Assembly (NCBI GenBank): GCA_016935315.1 | Contig: JAFGRD010000095.1 | Location: 1 to 64,000 of the forward strand | Origin: Pirellulales bacterium | GTDB lineage: Bacteria; Planctomycetota; Planctomycetia; Pirellulales; Thermoguttaceae | Length of the DNA stretch: 64,000 bases | Reading direction: 5' to 3' | Part shown: in pieces, positions 59,008 to 64,000 of the stretch | How the letters are laid out: every line of letters starts with the position of its first letter | Numbering within the stretch: the stretch's first letter is position 1 | The notes under the pieces: generated by a model | What the model was told of the DNA's origin: nothing | Databases searched by the model: none | Seen by the model: only the letters and a program-made list of their open reading frames with translations | Position numbers and translations under genes: made by a program

Positions 59008-60195
59008 ATGCTCCCTCCGATGCTGCGTCGGTTGCTCGAACTGGCCGGATTCTTCCTGAAGCTGGGAACCATCAGCTTCGGCGGCCCGGCTGCGCACCTG
59101 GCATTCATGGAAGACGAAGTGGTCCGTCGGCGCAGGTGGATTTCCGCGGGGCGGTTCCTCGACCTGGTCGGGGCCAGCAATCTGATTCCGGGGCCCAACG
59201 CAGTCGAAATCGCCGGACACGTCGGCTACTGCCGGGCGGGCCTGCCCGGGTCGATCGTCGCCGGCCTGGGTTTCACGATCCCGGCCGTGGCCATGACGCT
59301 CGTGCTGGCCTGGAGCTACGGCCGCTATGGGGCCATTCCCCAAGTCGAAGCGTTTCTGCACGGGGTCAAGCCGGCCGTGCTGGCCGTCGTCTTCACGGCT
59401 GTGTGGAGATTGGGGCGAAAGGCACTGGCGCTGTGGCAGTTGGCGCTGGTCGGGGCGGGTGTCGCCGCGACCGTGCTCTGCGGCGCCGACGAAGTCGTTG
59501 CACTGCTGGCCGGCAGCCTCCTGGGCGTGCTCCTGCTCCGACTGACGCGCCCGGACAGCGGGCTGAACGTCGGCAAGCCGGCCGCCGTCGTGCTCGGAGT
59601 GTCGGCCGGCGGCAGTGCCCGAGTGGCCCATGCCACCACGCTTGCCGCCGTGGGAGCCGGCGCCGCGACCCCGGGCGCTGCGAGCCTCTGGTCCCTCGGT
59701 TTGTTTTTCCTTAAGGTCGGCGCCGTGTGGTACGGCGGGGGCTACGTCCTGCTGGCTTATCTGGAAGGCGGCCTGGTCGGTCATTACGCCGGCTTCGGCC
59801 AGAAGGAACTGCTCGACGCGGTGGCCATCGGACAGCTTACGCCCGGGCCGATGCTCACCTGCGCCACGTTTGCGGGCTACCTGATTGCCGGCCTGCCCGG
59901 GGCGCTGGTGGCCACGGCCGCAATCGTCCTTCCATCGTTCGTCTTCGTCGCGTTGACCAACCCCTTGATCTCCCGGCTGAGGAGTTCGCGCTGGGCGTCC
60001 CGCTTCCTCGACGCCGTCAGCGCCGCCTCGGTGGGACTGATGATCGCCGTCTCGATCACGCTGACGCTCGCGACGCTCGTCGACTGGCGGGCTTGGACCG
60101 TTGCGATCGTGGCCGGGGCCGTTGCCGTGCGATGGCGGCCTTCGCCTGCCTGGCTCGTGCTCGGCGGAGCGGTGGCCGGAAGGCTCCTGTGGTGA
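59008..60195 (+). CDS. chrA: Chromate transporter (ChrA, two CHR domains)
   Basis: A 395-aa membrane protein with the two-domain CHR layout. Domain 1 starts FFLKLGTISFGGPAAHLAFM with IPGPNAVEIAGHVGY; domain 2 starts FFLKVGAVWYGGGYVLLAYL with LTPGPMLTCATFAGY. Each has about six TM helices, and the repeated FGGP/YGGG and PGP motifs are conserved. ChrA exports chromate, probably by proton exchange; homologues may carry other oxyanions. ATG 59008 is the most conservative start (59020 is possible); an upstream in-frame TTG is not supported. It converges with the MoaD-like gene. Confidence 0.9.
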   Translation: MLPPMLRRLLELAGFFLKLGTISFGGPAAHLAFMEDEVVRRRRWISAGRFLDLVGASNLIPGPNAVEIAGHVGYCRAGLPGSIVAGLGFTIPAVAMTLVLAWSYGRYGAIPQVEAFLHGVKPAVLAVVFTAVWRLGRKALALWQLALVGAGVAATVLCGADEVVALLAGSLLGVLLLRLTRPDSGLNVGKPAAVVLGVSAGGSARVAHATTLAAVGAGAATPGAASLWSLGLFFLKVGAVWYGGGYVLLAYLEGGLVGHYAGFGQKELLDAVAIGQLTPGPMLTCATFAGYLIAGLPGALVATAAIVLPSFVFVALTNPLISRLRSSRWASRFLDAVSAASVGLMIAVSITLTLATLVDWRAWTVAIVAGAVAVRWRPSPAWLVLGGAVAGRLLW

Positions 60196-60252
60196 GGCGG
60201 CGCCTTTCGATCCACAGGGACGCCCAACTTGTCTTCTCTTGTGCGGAAGGCC

Positions 60253-60513
60253 CTACCCTCCGGCCACGGGAGCGATCAAGACCAGTTCGTCGCCATCCCG
60301 CAAGACGTGCGCTCGGTGACTTCCCACCGTCCCGAGATGGGCGCCGCAGACCGCTACCAGGCAACTCTTCGGCAGACTTCTCCCCTCGGGCATCAACTCG
60401 GCCAGCACGCGAAGGGCTTCGTCGACGGCCGCCCCGTCGGGCAGCGCAAGGCTTCCGGGCAGCGACTTGGCAGCGTCGTAGCTGCGACCGGAAAAGACGA
60501 CACGAACTTGCAT
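60253..60513 (-). CDS. MoaD/ThiS-family ubiquitin-like sulfur carrier
   Basis: An 86-aa beta-grasp protein ending in the diagnostic Gly-Gly (LIAPVAGG), with QVRVVFSGRS at the start and LRDGDELVLI before the tail. After adenylation and sulfur transfer, the thiocarboxylate at such a tail donates sulfur, for example to molybdopterin; similar pairs occur near tungsten-dependent aldehyde oxidoreductases. It lies 27 bp downstream of the ThiF/MoeB-like gene, so the two are almost certainly co-transcribed, carrier and activating enzyme. The cofactor or product served is not visible in the window. Confidence 0.87.
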   Translation of the reverse strand: MQVRVVFSGRSYDAAKSLPGSLALPDGAAVDEALRVLAELMPEGRSLPKSCLVAVCGAHLGTVGSHRAHVLRDGDELVLIAPVAGG

Positions 60514-60540
60514 GGTCGCAGGACTCCTCGGTGGTTTGCC

Positions 60541-61308
60541 TCACGAAGTCGTCGTGGCCGCTCGGGCCGCCCCGCAGCACGGGCAATCCGCCCTCCGCTG
60601 CAACTCCACGATCGAACTGATCCCCTGATACGCGTCGATCATCCATAACCGCCCGAACATCGGTCGCCCTGTCCCGGAGAGGATCTTGATCGCCTCCAGC
60701 GCGGCCAGCGCCCCGATGGCCGAGGAAATCGCTCCCACCACCGGAAAGTCTTTCTCGAACTCGGGCTCCTCGGGGTAGACACACTCCAGGCAGGCCGTCC
60801 TGCCGGGGTCGACGGCCACCAGCGTGCCGCTGATGCCCCACTGGGCCGCGTCTATCAGGGGAACGCCGGCAGCCACCGCCGCGCGATTCAAACGGTATCG
60901 CTCGTCGAACGTCGGCGCGCACGAAAGGACCACGTCGACCCGCCGGACCAGCTCCAGCGCCTCCTGGTCGTCCGGCTCATGGTCGATTCCCTCGACGGCC
61001 ACGAAGCGGTTCATGGTGCGCAGGTACTCGGCAAAAGCCGGCATCCGTGGCCCGCCCACGAGTTGCTCGCAGCCGAGGATCTGGCGGTTCAAATCGGGAG
61101 AGATCATCGGACCGCCGTGGGCAACGATCACGCGGCCCACTCCGGCGGTCACCAGCGACAGCGCGGCCGGCCCGCCCATTCCGCCGGTTCGCGTGACCAG
61201 CGCGGCCGAGTTCTTCAGCCGCAACTGCCCTTTCGGCGAAAGCACTCCGGGACCGAGCTGCCGCGCATAACGTGCGAGCTCATCGGGCGACAACTCATTG
61301 ACTGCCAT
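60541..61308 (-). CDS. HesA/MoeB/ThiF-family E1-like adenylyltransferase
   Basis: A 255-aa protein with the E1-like fold: nucleotide loop TGGMGGPAAL, SPDLNRQILG (the Arg/Gln pair), and two CxxC zinc motifs, CLEC (in TACLECVYPEE) and CPCC near the C-terminus. The segment that usually contains the catalytic cysteine before the crossover helix reads KDFPVVGAISSAIGALAALE, without Cys, so a thioester or persulfide step on this enzyme is doubtful, while adenylation looks possible. ATG 61308 is supported by domain start and by promoter TTGACG-N16-TAAAAT at 61368-61395. The MoaD-like partner follows after 27 bp. Confidence 0.87.
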   Translation of the reverse strand: MAVNELSPDELARYARQLGPGVLSPKGQLRLKNSAALVTRTGGMGGPAALSLVTAGVGRVIVAHGGPMISPDLNRQILGCEQLVGGPRMPAFAEYLRTMNRFVAVEGIDHEPDDQEALELVRRVDVVLSCAPTFDERYRLNRAAVAAGVPLIDAAQWGISGTLVAVDPGRTACLECVYPEEPEFEKDFPVVGAISSAIGALAALEAIKILSGTGRPMFGRLWMIDAYQGISSIVELQRRADCPCCGAARAATTTS

Positions 61309-61367
61309 ACTTCGGCCAACCGCTGCAGTTGATGGAAAGTGATGCGTTGCGGGCAAGCAACCGCTTG

Positions 61368-61395
61368 ATTTTACGCGCGGCCGATGGCCCGTCAA
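61368..61395 (-). promoter_or_regulatory. Promoter of the ThiF/MoaD pair
   Basis: Minus strand TTGACG (61390-61395), 16-nt spacer, TAAAAT (61368-61373); leader about 50 nt. Confidence 0.6.
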
Positions 61396-61565
61396 GACGC
61401 GTCAGCCGTGCGTCGCAGCTCGTGACTCTCCCTGCCCGATCTCCTCCCTTTCTCACCCCCGCCTGGCTTGAAGGCGGGTGCGTCGTGGGCATTCAGGTGA
61501 ACTTGACAGAGGTGCCCCTCGGCCGACAGACCGCCCGATTGGGCGGAGGGGGCGTCGGGGCGGGG

Positions 61566-61594
61566 TTGAGCGGCAATCCACCGGCTGCTAGACT
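61566..61594 (+). promoter_or_regulatory. Promoter of the DoxX-fusion gene
   Basis: TTGAGC (61566-61571), 17-nt spacer, TAGACT (61589-61594); leader about 100 nt. Confidence 0.45.
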
Positions 61595-61700
61595 GAACGC
61601 TGTGGAGTGGAAGTCCCGAGGGTGATCGCGGGGCGCGCGGCTGTCGATGGGGGCACGCCGGCCGGCACTCGCTCGACTTGTCTTTCACGGAGAAATGCTG

Positions 61701-63296
61701 ATGGCAAAGCAGGCTGACCAGACCGCCGGATGCAAGACGGCGGTGCCCACCATTCGAGCCTTTCCGATGGCCCTGATGCGCATGGCCATCGGATGGCACT
61801 TCTTATACGAAGGGATCGTGAAGCTGCTGGATGCAGACTGGACGGCGGCCGGATACCTTCAGGGAAGCACCGGCCCGCTGGCGGGCTTGTTCCAGCGGCT
61901 GGCGGCCGATGCGACCACGTTGAAGGTAGTCGACCAACTGAACATCTGGGGGCTGATACTGATCGGCGTCTGCTTGATGGTCGGCCTGTTCGCCCGATTC
62001 GCCGCCGTCTGTGGCGTGGTTCTGCTTGGCCTGTACTACGCCGCCTATCCTCCGTTGTTCGGGTCGCCTGCGGTGGGCATGGCGGAAGGACATTATCTGC
62101 TGGTCGACAAGAATCTCGTGGAGCTGTTGGCCCTTTGCGTCGTGGCGGCTCTTCCGGCCAAGGCCTTCGGGCTGGACGGTCTGGTTGCCGCGTGCTGTAG
62201 GAGGAGGGCGAAGAAACCGTCCTCCGGTGCGTCGGCGGCCGGCGAGATCGCCCAGGCGGCCTCCACCGGAGGGGCCAACGGTGTTTCCCGCCGACAGGTG
62301 CTGGCGGGGTTGACCGGCGTGCCCTTTCTCGGCGCCCTTGCCCTGGCCGTGTTGAAGAAGCACGGCTGGCCAAGCCACGAAGAGGAGCAACTCCGCACGC
62401 AGCTCGCTGCGATGAAATCGGGCGACGCCCCGAACGTGGACGCGACGACCGGCCCCAGCATGACGTTCGAGTGGGCGAAGCTCGACGATCTGAAGGGCCA
62501 GGTGCCCACGGGCACGATCGGCGACGTGCAGTTGAGCCGGCTGATTCTCGGCGGCAATCTGATCGGCGGCTGGGCCCACGCCCGGGACCTGATCTACGTC
62601 TCGAAGCTGGTCAAGGCCTATCACCATCGCGAGAAGGTTTTCGGGACGTTCCAGCTCGCGGAGGCGTGCGGAGTGAACACGATCATCACCAACCCGCTGC
62701 TGTGCGACATCATCGGCGACTACTGGAAAAGCACCGGTGGCAAGATCCAGTTCATCTCCGATTGCGGTGGTCAAAACCTGCTGGAGATGATTCAGAAATC
62801 GATCGACAACGGGGCGTGCGCCTGCTACATCCAAGGCGGCGTGGCCGACGACCTCGTGGCCAAGGAACAGTTCGACCTGATCGAGCAGGCCCTGGAGCTG
62901 ATCCGCCGCAACGGTCTGCCGGCAGGCATCGGCGGCCACAAGCTGCGGACGATTGCGGCTTGCGTCGAGAAGGGCTTCGAGCCCGATTTCTGGATGAAGA
63001 CGCTCCACCACACGGACTACTGGTCGGCCACTCCGCAAGAACAGCAGGACAACATCTGGTGTGAAGAGCCGGAGCAGACGATCGCCTTCATGAAGGAGCG
63101 CAAGCAGCCTTGGATCGCGTTCAAGGTGCTGGCGGCCGGAGCGATCCATCCCAACGTCGGGTTCCAATACGCGCTGGAAAACGGCGCCGACTTCATCTGC
63201 GTGGGGATGTACGACTTCCAGATCGTCGAGGACGTGAACATCGCCCTGGACACGCTCGGCAAGAAACTCAAGCGGCAGCGCGAATGGTATGCGTAG
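61701..63296 (+). CDS. DoxX-like membrane domain fused to a TIM-barrel (aldo/keto-reductase-like) domain
   Basis: A 531-aa protein. Residues ~20-165 are a four-helix DoxX-type domain (MRMAIGWHFLYEGIVKLLD ... LIGVCLMVGLFARF). After a Ser/Ala-rich linker, a twin-arginine segment begins near 195 (SRRQVLAGL, then a hydrophobic GVPFLGALALAVL), followed from ~255 by a soluble domain that starts like an aldo/keto reductase (QLSRLILGGNLIGGWAH) and looks like a TIM barrel (TFQLAEACGVNTIIT; NGLPAGIGGHKLRTIAACV). The AKR catalytic tetrad is not recognisable. ATG 61701 has GGAG 8 nt upstream. With the RR segment as a fifth helix, the barrel would lie outside the membrane. The function is unknown; DoxX proteins are linked to quinone or thiol redox chemistry. 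Confidence 0.82.
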   Translation: MAKQADQTAGCKTAVPTIRAFPMALMRMAIGWHFLYEGIVKLLDADWTAAGYLQGSTGPLAGLFQRLAADATTLKVVDQLNIWGLILIGVCLMVGLFARFAAVCGVVLLGLYYAAYPPLFGSPAVGMAEGHYLLVDKNLVELLALCVVAALPAKAFGLDGLVAACCRRRAKKPSSGASAAGEIAQAASTGGANGVSRRQVLAGLTGVPFLGALALAVLKKHGWPSHEEEQLRTQLAAMKSGDAPNVDATTGPSMTFEWAKLDDLKGQVPTGTIGDVQLSRLILGGNLIGGWAHARDLIYVSKLVKAYHHREKVFGTFQLAEACGVNTIITNPLLCDIIGDYWKSTGGKIQFISDCGGQNLLEMIQKSIDNGACACYIQGGVADDLVAKEQFDLIEQALELIRRNGLPAGIGGHKLRTIAACVEKGFEPDFWMKTLHHTDYWSATPQEQQDNIWCEEPEQTIAFMKERKQPWIAFKVLAAGAIHPNVGFQYALENGADFICVGMYDFQIVEDVNIALDTLGKKLKRQREWYA

Positions 63297-63319
63297 GCCG
63301 CCGGCCGCTTCTTCGGGCA

Positions 63320-64000
63320 TCAAGATTCGAACGACCAGCCGTTATGATACGGCGGGTTCAGTTGTCCGTTGGCATCGCCGTCATTCGTGAAACGCATGTT
63401 CTCGCTGTCCCACTGGAGCTGCTTGCCGGTGCGAATGGCGATGTTGCCCAACAGGACGAACTCGGTCAGCAGCCCGGCCCAATCGAAGCTGCACCCGGCC
63501 GGTTCGCCGCCTCGGCAGGCTTCCATCCACTCGCCCCAGGTTCCGGGGCGTCGCGGCAGTGTCCGGGGAACGTTCTCGAACTGCTTCGCCCGCGACGAGG
63601 GAATGATCTCCGAGCGAAGCATTTTTCCCTGGTCGCCGACGTAGAGGATGCCTTCGGCCGGCAGCGGCTTGCCCTCCATTCCCAGCGGCGCCGGCGGCTT
63701 CAAGCCGCCATCGTACCAGATGACTCGGACCGGCGGCATCTCTTCGCGCGCGGGGAAGTCGTAGCTGACGATCGACGCCAGCGGCGCGGTCTCTTCGAGG
63801 ACCCTGGTCGCGGTGGCCTGGATGCCGGTCGCGTGCTCCAGCTTCAAGGCCCGAAACGGTGTGTTCAGGTGGTGGCATCCCATGTCGCCCAGGGCACCGG
63901 TGCCGAAGTCCCACCAGCCGCGGAAATTCCAGGGGTGATAGACGGCCTTGGGCGGGCGGCCCGAGGGGACCTGCGCCAGCGCCAGATGGCCGTCGGGCCA
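63320..64000 (-). CDS. Gfo/Idh/MocA-family oxidoreductase, C-terminal part (5' end beyond window)
   Basis: 227 codons are visible; the reading frame stays open to the window end, so the N-terminal Rossmann domain is missing. The visible part has PWNFRGWWDFGTGALGDMGC then HHLN, the hallmark catalytic-domain segment of the large planctomycete Gfo/Idh/MocA group, and a C-terminal beta-sheet domain with GEWMEACRGGEPAGCSFDWA. Function: NAD(P)-dependent oxidation of a sugar or derivative, probably exported. The internal ATG at 63883 is not the start. It converges with the DoxX-fusion gene (23 bp between stops). Confidence 0.9.
   Translation of the reverse strand, partial: WPDGHLALAQVPSGRPPKAVYHPWNFRGWWDFGTGALGDMGCHHLNTPFRALKLEHATGIQATATRVLEETAPLASIVSYDFPAREEMPPVRVIWYDGGLKPPAPLGMEGKPLPAEGILYVGDQGKMLRSEIIPSSRAKQFENVPRTLPRRPGTWGEWMEACRGGEPAGCSFDWAGLLTEFVLLGNIAIRTGKQLQWDSENMRFTNDGDANGQLNPPYHNGWSFES

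Larger units (their letters stand above)
61309..61700. other. Divergent promoter region between the ThiF and DoxX-fusion genes
   Basis: 392 bp with one promoter facing each way (listed). No gene is supported. Confidence 0.6.

Noticed and set aside
1-64000. tRNA, rRNA, transposase, integrase or phage genes
   Set aside because: None was recognised on either strand; no evidence of a mobile island.

Overview
The window reads as chromosomal DNA of a GC-rich planctomycete, probably of the Pirellulales/Thermoguttaceae kind. The evidence is: two secreted proteins with the N-terminal LEPR-XLL-type motif (LEFLEQRRLL, CEPLELRTLL), PEP-CTERM proteins, Tat-exported Gfo/Idh/MocA dehydrogenases, a DUF4838 glycosidase-like protein, an ECF sigma/anti-sigma pair leading into a MoxR/von Willebrand A (vWA) locus, and many long antisense shadow ORFs caused by high GC3. 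This placement is inference; no rRNA, tRNA, IS element, prophage or CRISPR array was seen.

Layout. 0.2-11 kb: anchored thioredoxin; a polytopic sugar transferase coupled to a CPBP protease; a PL8 polysaccharide lyase with a HAD phosphatase; a 7-TM protein; a GH20 hexosaminidase with a GT4 glycosyltransferase. 11.3-32.2 kb: a long co-directional run of ECF sigma factor, 915-aa anti-sigma-like membrane protein, two paralogous secreted beta-repeat proteins, a coiled-coil membrane protein, MoxR ATPase, TPR/PQQ protein, DUF58, BatA-like protein and a double-vWA membrane protein. Most junctions between 17.3 and 32.2 kb are overlapping, so this half looks translationally coupled. Four MIDAS motifs in three adjacent genes and one MoxR chaperone suggest an envelope-assembly or stress machine.

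32.2-46.2 kb: a NodB-like deacetylase, a 1337-aa protein with two seven-repeat FG-GAP groups around a DUF11 domain, DUF3467, guanine deaminase, DUF4838, a Gfo/Idh/MocA dehydrogenase, an exported histone-deacetylase-fold protein, and two PEP-CTERM paralogues. 46.6-55.5 kb is one 2960-aa protein with a gingipain-type (C25) protease domain followed by Calx-beta, Ig-like and lamin-tail-like modules. It shares a C-terminal dockerin-like module and tail motif with the 1337-aa protein. Upstream lie a leader RNA able to form alternative hairpins and a stand-alone sigma region-4 protein.

56.5-64 kb: galU, a pentapeptide-repeat membrane protein, a chromate transporter, a MoaD/ThiF-type pair, a DoxX-Tat-TIM-barrel fusion, and a dehydrogenase cut by the window end.

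The most interesting points are: lamin-tail-like modules nested in loops of Ig-like domains at three places inside a duplicated array; the shared C-terminal module of the two giant exoproteins; the candidate attenuator upstream of the C25 protein; the DoxX fusion that looks dually Sec/Tat targeted; and the orphan sigma-4 gene. All calls come from reading the sequence; no database search was run.
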